The notes: generated by a model not told the origin, from the sequence alone. DNA of 64,000 nt from Amycolatopsis sp. NBC_01480 (GCF_036227205.1 NZ_CP109442.1:7626001-7690000); one strand, 5' to 3'. Shown: positions 21,801 through 30,468, numbered from the stretch's first letter. Numbers and translations: made by a program.

Positions 21801-23693
21801 TTGCCTGGCTACGACAAGGTCTTCACGGCGAGCGTGGCGGACCGCGAGGCCTTCTGGCTCGAGGCGGCCCAGTCCCTGGACTGGCACCGCGCCCCGGCCC
21901 GGGCGCTCGACGACACGGATCCGCCGTTCTACCGGTGGTTCCCCGACGGCGAGCTGAACGTCGCGTACAACGCCCTGGACCGGCACGTCGCCGCGGGCCG
22001 GGGTGAGCAGGCGGCGTTGATCTACGACTCACCCGTGACCGGGACCCGGCGCACTTACACGTACGCGCAGCTGACCGACGAGGTCGCCCGCTTCGCCGGG
22101 GTACTCAGCGGCCTCGGCGTGGGTGTGGGGGACCGGGTCGTGGTGTACCTCCCGATGGTTCCTGAGGCCGCGATCGCCATGCTGGCGTGCGCCCGGCTCG
22201 GCGCGGTGCACTCCGTGGTCTTCGGTGGGTTCGCCGCCCACGAGCTGGCCGTGCGCATCGACGACGCGACGCCGAAGGTCGTCGTCTCGGCTTCCTGCGG
22301 CATCGAAGGCAAACGGGTCATCGAGTACAAGCCGTTGCTCGACCGTGCGCTCGAACTCTCCGCCCACCGGCCCGACCGGTGCGTGATCCTGCAACGGCCG
22401 CAAGCGGAAGCCGTTCTTGGGCCCGGCGACGTCGACTGGGCCGAAGCCGTGTCGTCCGCGGTGCCCGCCGATCCCGTGCCGGTGAAGAGCACCGACCCGC
22501 TCTATGTTTTGTACACGTCCGGGACCACCGGCAAGCCCAAGGGCGTGGTCCGCGACTGCGGCGGGTACGCGACCGCGCTGGCGTGGTCGATGCCCCACGT
22601 TTACGACGTCGGACCCGGGCAGGTCATGTTCACCGCCTCCGACGTCGGCTGGGTCGTGGGGCACTCGTACATCGTGTACGCGCCGCTGCTGGCCGGGGCG
22701 ACCACGGTCCTGTACGAGGGCAAGCCGGTCGGCAGCCCGGACGCCGGGCAGTTCTGGCGGGTCTGCGCCGAGCACGGCGTGCGGGCGTTGTTCACCGCGC
22801 CGACCGCGTTCCGGGCGTTGAAGAAGGAGGACCCGGACGGCGAGTACACCCGGGACTACGACCTGTCCGGGCTGCGGTACCTGTTCCTGGCCGGTGAGCG
22901 GCTCGATCCGGAGACCTACCACTGGGCGTCCGAGCTGCTCGGCATTCCGGTCGTCGACCATTGGTGGCAGACGGAGACCGGCTGGCCGATCGTGGCCAAC
23001 CCGGCCGGGATCGAACTGCTGCCGATCAAGCGCGGCTCCCCGACGAAACCCTTGCCGGGCTGGGACATCCAGGTCCTGGACGCTTCGGGCCGCCCGGTGC
23101 CGGCCGGGGTGGACGGCGCGATCGTGGCCAAGCTTCCGTTGCCACCGGGCGCTTTCCTGACCCTGTGGAACGACGACAAGCGCTTCGTCGAGTCCTACCT
23201 GTCGGCGTTCGACGGCTACTACCTCACCGGCGACGGGGGCCGGATCGACGAGGACGGCTACGTGTTTGTCATGGGGCGCACCGACGACGTGATCAACGTC
23301 GCCGGCCACCGCCTGTCCACCGGCGGGATGGAGGAGGTGCTGGCCGCGCACCCGGATGTCGCGGAATGCGCGGTGATCGGCGTCGCGGACGAGCTGAAAG
23401 GGCAGGTCCCGCGCGGGTTCGTGGTGCTGAAGGCCGGGGTCGACAGTGCCGCGGAGGGTTATGCCGAGCGGTTGCGCGCGGAGCTGGTGCAGCTGGTGCG
23501 GGAGCAGGTCGGCGCGGTGGCGTCGCTGAAGGAGGTCGCCGTCGTGCCGGCCCTGCCGAAGACCCGCTCGGGCAAGATCCTGCGCAAGACCATGCGGGGG
23601 ATCGCCGACGGCCGGGACGAGCCGGTGCCCTCGACCATCGAGGATACGAGCGTGCTCGACACCCTGCGCCCGGTGCTGCGCGGGAACCGGTGA
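21801..23693 (+). CDS. Propionyl-/acetyl-CoA synthetase (PrpE/Acs-like)
   Basis: 630 residues with a TTG start: GAGGAGGA sits eight bases upstream and the sequence from there (PGYDKVFTASVADREAFWLE) matches the usual beginning of PrpE. Motifs: YVLYTSGTTGKPKGVVRD, DVGWVVGHSYIVYAPLLAG, WWQTETGWPI, YYLTGDGGRIDEDGYVFVMG, and the C-terminal TRSGKILRKTMRGI with the lysine that is a known acetylation site in this family. It likely activates propionate or acetate, suggesting that short acids are substrates or end products of the pathway. It could also take another small acid. The stop overlaps the next GTG (GTGA). Confidence 0.85.
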   Translation: MPGYDKVFTASVADREAFWLEAAQSLDWHRAPARALDDTDPPFYRWFPDGELNVAYNALDRHVAAGRGEQAALIYDSPVTGTRRTYTYAQLTDEVARFAGVLSGLGVGVGDRVVVYLPMVPEAAIAMLACARLGAVHSVVFGGFAAHELAVRIDDATPKVVVSASCGIEGKRVIEYKPLLDRALELSAHRPDRCVILQRPQAEAVLGPGDVDWAEAVSSAVPADPVPVKSTDPLYVLYTSGTTGKPKGVVRDCGGYATALAWSMPHVYDVGPGQVMFTASDVGWVVGHSYIVYAPLLAGATTVLYEGKPVGSPDAGQFWRVCAEHGVRALFTAPTAFRALKKEDPDGEYTRDYDLSGLRYLFLAGERLDPETYHWASELLGIPVVDHWWQTETGWPIVANPAGIELLPIKRGSPTKPLPGWDIQVLDASGRPVPAGVDGAIVAKLPLPPGAFLTLWNDDKRFVESYLSAFDGYYLTGDGGRIDEDGYVFVMGRTDDVINVAGHRLSTGGMEEVLAAHPDVAECAVIGVADELKGQVPRGFVVLKAGVDSAAEGYAERLRAELVQLVREQVGAVASLKEVAVVPALPKTRSGKILRKTMRGIADGRDEPVPSTIEDTSVLDTLRPVLRGNR

Positions 23694-24469
23694 CGGCGTC
23701 GCTGGTCGACCTGACCGTCCGGGACTCGATCGCCCTCGTGCGGCTCGACCGGGCGGACCGGCTCAACGCGCTGTCCGACGAGCTGCTGCGCGACTTCGAG
23801 AACGCGCTCGATCGAGTTGACGCTTCGGACTGCCGCGGGATCGTCGTCACCGGGACGGGTCGCGCGTTCTGCGCCGGCGCGGACCTGGGCCAGCTGCTCG
23901 ACCGGCTGGATTCGGGGCAGGAGCAGATCCTGGCGTTCGTGCGGCGGGCCGGGGTCTTGTTCAGCCGGCTCGAAGTCTCGCCGCTGCCGGTGATCGCCGC
24001 GGTGAACGGGACCGCCGTCGCGGGCGGCTTCGAACTGGTGCTCGCCGCCGACCTCGTGGTCGCGGCGGAGGGCGCCCTGCTCGGCGACGGGCACGTCCGC
24101 TACGGCGTACTCCCGGGCGGCGGTGGGGCAGTGCGGATCGAGCGCAAGCTCCCGGCCAACGTCGCCCGCCGCCTGCTGCTGACCGGTGAGCTCGAGCCGG
24201 CGGAACGGTTCCGCGAGTGGGGTTTGATCGAGGAGGTGGTGCCCGCCGAGCGGTTGCTTGATTCGGCGCTGGCCCTTGCGCGACGGATCGCTTCGGGGAG
24301 TGCGCGCGGGCTGTCGGAGCTCAAACGGGTGGCGAACGCTGCTCGGGACCTGCCGACTGCCGAGGCACTGGCTTTGGAATTCGACGCCTTCGCTGGTTAT
24401 GTCGGCTCGCCGGACCTTCGAGCGGGCTTGAGCGCCTTCCGGGACCGCTCGCGCTTTTCCGGGCGCTGA
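23690..24469 (+). CDS. Enoyl-CoA hydratase/isomerase-family protein
   Basis: 259 residues, GTG start overlapping the synthetase stop. Crotonase fold with FCAGADLGQLLDRL (oxyanion hole), GTAVAGGFELVLAADLVVAA (glutamate of the first catalytic position kept) and GDGHVRYGVLPGGGGAVRI (second position not a plain glutamate). The SGSARGLSELKRVAN C-terminal helix is normal. It is the last gene of the synthetase operon and probably hydrates or isomerises an intermediate of the same pathway. Its final 12 bases, including the stop, are part of a repeated segment that recurs downstream (see the repeat at 24458-24720). Confidence 0.82.
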   Translation: MTASLVDLTVRDSIALVRLDRADRLNALSDELLRDFENALDRVDASDCRGIVVTGTGRAFCAGADLGQLLDRLDSGQEQILAFVRRAGVLFSRLEVSPLPVIAAVNGTAVAGGFELVLAADLVVAAEGALLGDGHVRYGVLPGGGGAVRIERKLPANVARRLLLTGELEPAERFREWGLIEEVVPAERLLDSALALARRIASGSARGLSELKRVANAARDLPTAEALALEFDAFAGYVGSPDLRAGLSAFRDRSRFSGR

Positions 24470-24720
24470 AGGGGAATCAGGCGCCCTGTTCGTCTGTCCA
24501 CTCTGCACCGGAGTTAACGCCTCGGCAGGCGCGCGCTGAAGGGGTCAGGCGCCCTGTTCGTTCGTCCACTTCGCACCGGAGTCGACGGCAGGCACGGGCG
24601 ACGCCGAGGCGCGCGTGGGCCGTGCCGGTCAGCAGGTTGGCCAGCTGCGGCATCCGCAAGTCCGGGCGCTGAACGGGAGTCAGGCGCCCTGTTCGTCTGT
24701 CCACTCTGCATCCGAGTCGA
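24458..24720. repeat. Three degenerate copies of the convergent gene ends
   Basis: Segments starting near 24458, 24531 and 24661 share the pattern GCGCTGAA, a G-run, TCAGGCGCCCTGTTCGT and then a CGTCCACT-like section of about 55 bases. The first includes the crotonase stop codon and the third is the true 3' end of the minus-strand TetR gene. Between 24587 and 24660 a further stretch matches the TetR coding region (QLANLLTG.AHA.LGV) but then loses frame. This looks like two partial tandem duplications of the tail-to-tail gene junction followed by decay. Confidence 0.7.
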
Positions 24721-25321
24721 CCACCGACATGGACGGCGCCGAGTCGACGCCGAGGCACGCGTGGGCTGCGCCGGTCAGCAGATTCGCCAGCTGCGGCACC
24801 GGCAAGCCCGAGTTGAAGAACAGAATCGACTGGATGCTGCCGATCGCCGCGTGGACCAGGACGCGGATCTCGCCGTCGGCCAGATCCGGGCGTAGCGGCG
24901 CCACCGCGGCGACCCACTCCTCGATGTAGTGGCGCTGGGCGCGGCGCAGGCGGCGGAGGTCGTTCTCCGGGAGGTTGCGGGCTTCGCGGTGGTAGACCTG
25001 CAGGATCCGGCGGTCGTGAATGGCCACTCGCACGTGGTTGCGGACCAGTTCGCTGACCGCGTTCCGGTCGTCGCCGGCCTGGTCGACGATCGACGAGGCC
25101 GCGGCCGAGAGCTGGTCCATGACCTGCTCGAGCAGCTCGGCGAGAATCGCGGACTTGCCGCCGAAGTGCCGGTATATCCCGGATCCCACGATACCCGAGG
25201 CCTGGCCGATGTCGGCCATGCCCACCGCGTGGTAGCCGTTCTTGGAGATCAGCTCCGCCGCGGCAGCCAGGATGCGGTCCTTGCGCGCGGGATCGCGACG
25301 AGGCCGCTGCGCCTCCTTCAC
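24680..25321 (-). CDS. TetR-family regulator (paralogue 2)
   Basis: 213 residues. The GTG at 25321 is chosen because AAGGAGG lies five bases upstream. Helix-turn-helix: ARKDRILAAAAELISKNGYH, ADIGQASGIVGSGIYRHFGG. The ligand domain is closely similar to that of the first TetR (RILQVYHREARNLPENDLRRL). It is convergent with the crotonase and divergent from the secreted hydrolase at 25594, with operator-like site 3 between them. A likely role is control of that hydrolase gene, itself, and possibly the whole catabolic block. The extra C-terminal tail (after CLGV) is longer than in paralogue 1 and lies in the duplicated segment, so it may be a recent extension. Confidence 0.85.
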   Translation of the reverse strand: MKEAQRPRRDPARKDRILAAAAELISKNGYHAVGMADIGQASGIVGSGIYRHFGGKSAILAELLEQVMDQLSAAASSIVDQAGDDRNAVSELVRNHVRVAIHDRRILQVYHREARNLPENDLRRLRRAQRHYIEEWVAAVAPLRPDLADGEIRVLVHAAIGSIQSILFFNSGLPVPQLANLLTGAAHACLGVDSAPSMSVVDSDAEWTDEQGA

Positions 25322-25485
25322 CGGTACCTCCTTCGACGGGTTGCGGGCCCGATGATACCCCGCGGCCGGGCGCCCCGGACCGCCGCGTGCCGGGAACTCG
25401 CCGCGCTGAGACCGTTCTGACGGCCGAAAAATACCCCGATCAAGTGAGGCTGTGACCCGCATTGCCGTGGTATTGTCCGCTGGCG

Positions 25486-25503
25486 AGTGAACGACAGTTC
25501 ACT
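25486..25503. promoter_or_regulatory. Putative TetR operator, site 3
   Basis: AGTGAAC-GACA-GTTCACT, a perfect 7-4-7 palindrome between the second TetR gene and the secreted hydrolase, about 90 bp before the latter's start. It is the best of the three related sites and shares its half-sites with sites 1 and 2. Confidence 0.7.
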
Positions 25504-25593
25504 AGTGGCGAAAGTGCCCGTCGCCCCCGAACTCCGCTGAGCAGGCGGGGTTTGCTGAAGCTGTCCTTGTTTCGGGATGACAATGAGGTCACA

Positions 25594-26934
25594 ATGACTG
25601 TAGTAAAGAACAATCGTTCACTCAGGCGACCCCGCTCGCGGCGTGCGGTCACGCTGCTGGCCGGCCTGCTCCTCGTCGCGGGCAGTGCGGTGGCTCCGGC
25701 CGCCGCGGCGGGAACTCCGGCCACTGCCTGTAAAAACGTGGCGGTGCCGGTGACCGCGGCCGGCCAGGCGGCCACCATCACCGGCACGCTGTGCACGCCG
25801 CCCGGGGCGAGCACCGTGCAAATCCTCGTTCACGGCTGGTCCTACGCGCGGTATTACTGGGACCTGCCCTACGAGCCGGACACCTACTCGTACGTGCGCG
25901 CGGCGAACAAGCGCGGCTACGCGACACTGAGCATCGACCGGCTCGGCGACGGCCAGTCCACCCACCCGCTCAGCGCGTTCGACAACTTCTACGCCGACGT
26001 CAGCACCGTCCACCAGGTCATCACGGCGCTGCGCGACGGCCGGCTCGGCACGTCCTTCGGCAAGGTGATCGAGGTCGGCCACAGCCTGGGCGGCATCGTC
26101 ACGATGACCGAGGCGGGCCTGTACAAGGACGTGGACGCGATCATGCCGACCGGCATCGCGCACTCGCTCAACTACGTCAACGTGCTGTCCAAGATCATCG
26201 CCGACGACTACCCCTCGGCCCTCGACCCGAAGTTCACCGCCGCCGGCCTCGATCCCGCCTACCTGACCAGTTATCCCGGCACCCGCGGCGGATTCTACCT
26301 CGGCAACGCGACCTCGACCGACCCGGGCGCGATCGCGAAGGACGAGCAGCTGAAGGAGACCGGCAACCTCGTCGAGCTGGCCACACTGGCCGCCTACAAC
26401 GTGCTCAACGTGGACCGGAGCCTCAACATCCCGGTGCTCGCCGTGGTCGGGCAGCACGACCCGTTCATCTGCGGGCTGCTCGGCCCGAGCTGCTCCGACT
26501 CCCAGACGCTGGCGAACTTCGAGCGGCCCTTCTACGGTCCGAATGCGACGGTGGTCGCGGACGTCGTGCCCAACACCGCCCACGATCTGCAGCTGGAGAA
26601 GAGCGCGCCGGAGAGCAACGCGACGATGCTCGACTTCGCCGACAAGTACGTCGGAGCCGGTGACGCCATGAAGGACACCGCGCCCGGAGCGGCGGCACCC
26701 GTGCCCACGCCGCCGAACCCCGCGCCCAGCCTGGCCGCGAAGGCCGTCAACGCGCTGGTCGTGCAGGCGGCCGTGCCCGCCATCGCCCTGGTGCAGAAGG
26801 CGAGCAACGTGGTGCCCGGCCTCGGGGACAACCAGGATCCGATCCCGGGCATGTCCGCGGCCCTGGCCACGGTCGGGAACCTGACGGACTCCCTCGTGGG
26901 GACCTTCCCGGAGGGCCTGATCGCCGGGAGCTGA
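25594..26934 (+). CDS. Secreted alpha/beta hydrolase
   Basis: 446 residues; ATG at 25594 with GAGG upstream. A basic N-terminus and hydrophobic core (RRAVTLLAGLLLVAGSAVAP) form a Sec signal ending near AAAA-GT. The alpha/beta hydrolase triad is clear: Ser164 in GHSLGG, Asp289 in VVGQHDPF, His330 in NTAHDLQ. Residues after about 365 are an Ala/Pro-rich tail with a hydrophobic stretch. Substrate unknown; ester cleavage outside the cell fits, and the shared operator suggests it releases an acid used by the catabolic block. A six-codon open frame (25577-25597) ends in an ATGA overlap with the start, so translation may be coupled. Confidence 0.8.
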   Translation: MTVVKNNRSLRRPRSRRAVTLLAGLLLVAGSAVAPAAAAGTPATACKNVAVPVTAAGQAATITGTLCTPPGASTVQILVHGWSYARYYWDLPYEPDTYSYVRAANKRGYATLSIDRLGDGQSTHPLSAFDNFYADVSTVHQVITALRDGRLGTSFGKVIEVGHSLGGIVTMTEAGLYKDVDAIMPTGIAHSLNYVNVLSKIIADDYPSALDPKFTAAGLDPAYLTSYPGTRGGFYLGNATSTDPGAIAKDEQLKETGNLVELATLAAYNVLNVDRSLNIPVLAVVGQHDPFICGLLGPSCSDSQTLANFERPFYGPNATVVADVVPNTAHDLQLEKSAPESNATMLDFADKYVGAGDAMKDTAPGAAAPVPTPPNPAPSLAAKAVNALVVQAAVPAIALVQKASNVVPGLGDNQDPIPGMSAALATVGNLTDSLVGTFPEGLIAGS

Positions 26935-27000
26935 GCAGCACCGAACTGCACTGAGCCGCGCGCCGCGATGACCGGCGCGCGGCTCGGCGGCAGCTCGGGC

Positions 27001-27046
27001 CTCGTGAGTGTTCATGACGGTTCTAACCGTCATGAACACTCACGAG
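27001..27046. terminator. Perfect 22-bp-arm hairpin, copy 1
   Basis: Both arms read CTCGTGAGTGTTCATGACGG followed by TT, with a two-base spacer, making a 46-bp perfect inverted repeat. It is 66 bp after the hydrolase stop and five bases from the stop of the convergent amidohydrolase gene, a classic bidirectional terminator position. A second copy lies at 30262-30309. Confidence 0.75.
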
Positions 27047-27051
27047 TCTGG

Positions 27052-30000
27052 TCAGTGGGTCGCGCAGCAGGAGTTGCGGCTCTCCTCGACGTAATGCGGG
27101 TCGTGCCACCAGAAACGGTCGTTGGCCGCGGGCGCGACCACCGGGGCGAGCGTGCGGTTCGGCGCGATGCCGGGCGTGGCCGGGGTTTCGAACGGCCGGA
27201 GCAGTTCGCTGACTGTGTGCTGACGCCCGGACGCGAAGACGGATCGGACGTTCGCGGCCTGGGTGATGTCGTTCAGCGGGTTGCCGCCGAGGACGGTCAG
27301 GTCCGCGTACATGCCCGGGGCGATCTGCCCGAGCGGCTCGCCCAGGAACCGGCCCGCGGCGCTGGTCGCGGTGACCAGCGCTTCGTGCGGGGTCAGCCCG
27401 TAGGCCACCATCGCGCGCAGGTTCATGTGCGTGCTGACCGCGGTGTGGTCGATCGGCGAGTCCGTGCCGGTGACGATCAGCCCGCCGCGCCGGACCATGG
27501 CGGCGATCTGCTGGACCTGGTGCGCGAGGTTGCGCCGGCTCGCGGTCTGGTCGGTGGTCTTCGCGGTGGCGACCGCGGCCTGCAGCGACGCGTATTCCCA
27601 CGACGGGTACAGCGTACGGACGCGGTGGTCCTCGACCAGGCTGGTGTCGTCGGCGAACATCGTCGCGGAGACGAACAGCGTCGGCGTACGGGCGGCGCCG
27701 GAGGCGTTGAACAGGTCGATCACGTCCCGGTACCCGGTGCCCAGCGCGGTCACCGTGCGCGAATAGCCGAGCCGGCTGGTGGCGCCGATGTGCTCCATCC
27801 CGTCGCTGCCGAAGCCGAACGACGGGTAGCAGTAGTGCGAAGTCGCCGGGATGTGGTGCTGATGCGCCCACGCCACGACCTGCTGCTGCCACACCGGGGG
27901 CAGCCGGACGTAACACTTCATCAGGTCGTAGTCGAGTGCTTCGGCGCGCTGCAGTTCGAGGGCGAGCTGGTGGTCGTCGTAGGTCGGGCGCATGAAGTTG
28001 TAGAAGATGCGGGAACCGTCGATCGCTTCACCGGTGGCGAAGTAGCGCGGCGCGATCCGGGCGCCGGACTGGACGGATTCGCGGTCTTCGACCATGTGGT
28101 ACGCCGGGCTGCCGGGCGACCGGGTGGTGGTGAAGCCGAGCGAAAGCCACAGCCGGCCCTGCCGGTCGCCGTAGGAGTAGCCCTGCATCTCGCGGTGGTT
28201 GTGCATGTCGATCAGGCCGGGGATGACCACCCCGTCGCGGGCGTCCACGACCTCGGCGTCCCAGCTGTCGTGATCCGGTCCGACGGCGGCGATCCGGTGC
28301 CCGTCGACCACGACGTCCACAGTGGACCGCAGGGTGTGGGAGACGCCGTCCCAGAGCTTGCCCGCGCGCACGACCGTCCGCCCGCGGTTGCGGAAGTTGG
28401 TCCAGGTCAGTCCGGTTCGGACGGTGCGCGGCGCGCCGCCCTCGACGCCGACCAGCCGCAGGACGCCGTTGCTCAGGTAGAGCAGTTGGCGCGAGTTCCC
28501 GTGCCAGCTGGGGGCGTCGGTGACCTCGGTGGTGATCTGACGGGGTGAGCCGGCGGGGGTGCCGTCCGGATGGACGTCGACCACCCACAAGACGCTGCCG
28601 ACGACAAACGCCATTCGCTTGCCGTCGGGGGAGAACAGCGGCCCGTCGTCGCCGCGGGTCTGGAGGGAACGGCCCGGCAGCGCCGGAACGTAGGTGCCCG
28701 CCCCAGTCGCGCGGTCGACCAGCAGGATTTCGCTCAGCCCCTCGCGGAACCGGGCCGAGTACGGTTTGATCGCGGCCAGCGCAATCGTCTTGCCGTCGGC
28801 GGACCAGCTCGGCCGGCCCGGCTCGAAGGTCGCGGTGAACACCTTCCGCACGGCCCCGGTGGCGACCTCGGCGGTGTACAGCGCGCCGGTCTGGTCCAGG
28901 AACGCCAGCTGGGTCCCGTCGGCGGACCACGAGCCGGACACCGCGGCCGCGCCGGGCAGGTTGGTCAGCTGCCGGTCGGTGCCCGCGGCGAGGTCGCGCA
29001 GCCAGATGTCGAGCTTGCCGGCGCGGTCGGTGGAGTAGGACAGGTACTTCCCGTCCGGGGACCACGCGGGATCGCTTTTCCACCACTGGTCGCGGGTGAG
29101 CGGGCGCGGGGCCGAGCCGATCTTCATCAGGTAGATGTCGTTGAGCGCGCGGAAGGCGACCTGGCCGCCGTCCGGCGAAAGCACCGGGCTGCCGATGCCG
29201 ACCACCGGTTTCGCGGTGCCGGAGTCGAAGTCCCGCTGGCGCTTGCGATAGCGCGGACGGACGACGTCGACCGTTGCGGTGAAAGGGATGTCGGCGGCCG
29301 CGGAACTGTCGAGCGAACGCCGCCGGATCGTGCCGTCCGCGACGTAGACGTACTCGCACGCGCCATGCCAGGACACCGGGAACGGGGCGATCTCCTCGCC
29401 GGTGAACAGCGGCGTCCTGGCGCGCACCAGGTGGGTGTCGCCGTTGGGGGACAAGCGGTAGTAGACGAGGTCGGCGCCGTCCGGCGTCCACTCCGGGCTG
29501 TGCACGACCTGCCCGGCCGGCACGGTGACGGCGGTGGTGCGGCTGCCGTCGGCCACGGTGACGACGTCGATCCGCGAGCCACCGACGACAAAGGCCACCT
29601 TCGTGCCGTCCGGAGACCAGGTGGCTTCGTATTCCTCGGCGGCCGTGTCGGTCAGCGGCGAAATGACGCCGCTGCCGACGTCGAGGGTGAAGATCCCGTA
29701 GCTGCCGCCCGCGGCGTCGGAGGAGAACAGGATTCGCTTGCCATCAGGGGAGTAGCGCGGTTCGCGGTGGTCGAACGGCCCGCTGGTCAGCCGCCGCGGG
29801 TCCGCGCCGCCGGCCGCCCGGACCGTCCAGAGGTGGAAATTGCCGTCGCGGTAGGACTGGAACACCAGCGCCGAACCGTCCGGTGACCAGTCCGGCAGCG
29901 CGATGTCGAACAGGTCTCCGGTGAGCCGCCGGGCCGGCCCGCCGGTGGACGGCAGCACCCACAGCACCCCGGCGACGTCGATCGCGATTTTCGTGCCGTC

Positions 30001-30177
30001 CGGGGAAAGCCGCGCGGTCATTCCGGTGCCCTGGCTCAGGGTTACGGTCGTTCCGCCGGATTCCACCGGAACGGCGGTTGTGGCTTCGGCGGTGGGCGTT
30101 TCGGTGAGTGCCACGCCCGAAACGGCCACCGCGCCCGCCGCAGTGGTCAGGAATCCCCGCCGATTCAACCCAGCCAT
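27052..30177 (-). CDS. Tat-exported beta-propeller/amidohydrolase fusion
   Basis: 1041 residues from the ATG at 30177 (GGGAGAGG upstream). A twin-arginine signal (NRRGFLTTAAGAVAVSGVAL) indicates folded export. Residues about 50-600 hold a TolB/WD40-like propeller with repeated WSPDGT-type blades (SPDGTKIA, WSPDGSALVF, YSPDGKRILF). The C-terminal 430 residues are an amidohydrolase: VIPGLIDMHNHREMQ carries the HxH metal motif near 655, followed by further His (PATSHYCYPSFG, DGMEHIGA) and TGTDSPIDH with the catalytic Asp. Family relatives include imidazolonepropionase-like and prolidase-like enzymes; substrate unknown. The C-terminus ends CCATH. Hairpins flank the gene on both sides. Confidence 0.85.
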   Translation of the reverse strand: MAGLNRRGFLTTAAGAVAVSGVALTETPTAEATTAVPVESGGTTVTLSQGTGMTARLSPDGTKIAIDVAGVLWVLPSTGGPARRLTGDLFDIALPDWSPDGSALVFQSYRDGNFHLWTVRAAGGADPRRLTSGPFDHREPRYSPDGKRILFSSDAAGGSYGIFTLDVGSGVISPLTDTAAEEYEATWSPDGTKVAFVVGGSRIDVVTVADGSRTTAVTVPAGQVVHSPEWTPDGADLVYYRLSPNGDTHLVRARTPLFTGEEIAPFPVSWHGACEYVYVADGTIRRRSLDSSAAADIPFTATVDVVRPRYRKRQRDFDSGTAKPVVGIGSPVLSPDGGQVAFRALNDIYLMKIGSAPRPLTRDQWWKSDPAWSPDGKYLSYSTDRAGKLDIWLRDLAAGTDRQLTNLPGAAAVSGSWSADGTQLAFLDQTGALYTAEVATGAVRKVFTATFEPGRPSWSADGKTIALAAIKPYSARFREGLSEILLVDRATGAGTYVPALPGRSLQTRGDDGPLFSPDGKRMAFVVGSVLWVVDVHPDGTPAGSPRQITTEVTDAPSWHGNSRQLLYLSNGVLRLVGVEGGAPRTVRTGLTWTNFRNRGRTVVRAGKLWDGVSHTLRSTVDVVVDGHRIAAVGPDHDSWDAEVVDARDGVVIPGLIDMHNHREMQGYSYGDRQGRLWLSLGFTTTRSPGSPAYHMVEDRESVQSGARIAPRYFATGEAIDGSRIFYNFMRPTYDDHQLALELQRAEALDYDLMKCYVRLPPVWQQQVVAWAHQHHIPATSHYCYPSFGFGSDGMEHIGATSRLGYSRTVTALGTGYRDVIDLFNASGAARTPTLFVSATMFADDTSLVEDHRVRTLYPSWEYASLQAAVATAKTTDQTASRRNLAHQVQQIAAMVRRGGLIVTGTDSPIDHTAVSTHMNLRAMVAYGLTPHEALVTATSAAGRFLGEPLGQIAPGMYADLTVLGGNPLNDITQAANVRSVFASGRQHTVSELLRPFETPATPGIAPNRTLAPVVAPAANDRFWWHDPHYVEESRNSCCATH

Positions 30178-30261
30178 GTGAGCCTCTCCCCAGAACGTTG
30201 CGCGTCCGGTCACTTCTCTACACCGCGGGCGATCATCGCGTCCAGCCCCCGGGCCCACCTG

Positions 30262-30309
30262 GCTTGTGAGTGTTCATGACGGTTCTAACCGTCATGAACA
30301 CTCACAAGC
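30262..30309. repeat. Perfect 23-bp-arm hairpin, copy 2
   Basis: Arms begin GCTTGTGAGTGTTCATGACG and end GTT, spacer CT. It is the same element as at 27001-27046 with one C-G pair changed to T-A on both arms, which keeps the stem intact. It lies in the promoter region between the divergent amidohydrolase and GH92 genes, where a terminator is not expected. Confidence 0.75.
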
Positions 30310-30468
30310 ATCACCTTCAAAACCTGTCTCCCCGAGACAACGCCCCGGTGACAGGCCATTCCGGCCGGTGCCGGGCGGTGCGGACCCTTGTGTGAGCCGG
30401 AAGCGGCGGTCTAACGTCCCCGGCAGCTCATGACAACGGTGTCAGGCATGGGAACACGGCGAGGTGGC

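Noticed and set aside
24458-24720. CRISPR array or insertion-sequence ends
   Set aside because: The units vary in spacing and are derived from gene ends; there is no spacer pattern, transposase or target duplication.
27001-30309. Hairpin copies as ends of a mobile element carrying the amidohydrolase
   Set aside because: No transposase or target-site duplication is present, and each copy is itself a complete palindrome rather than one end of a pair.
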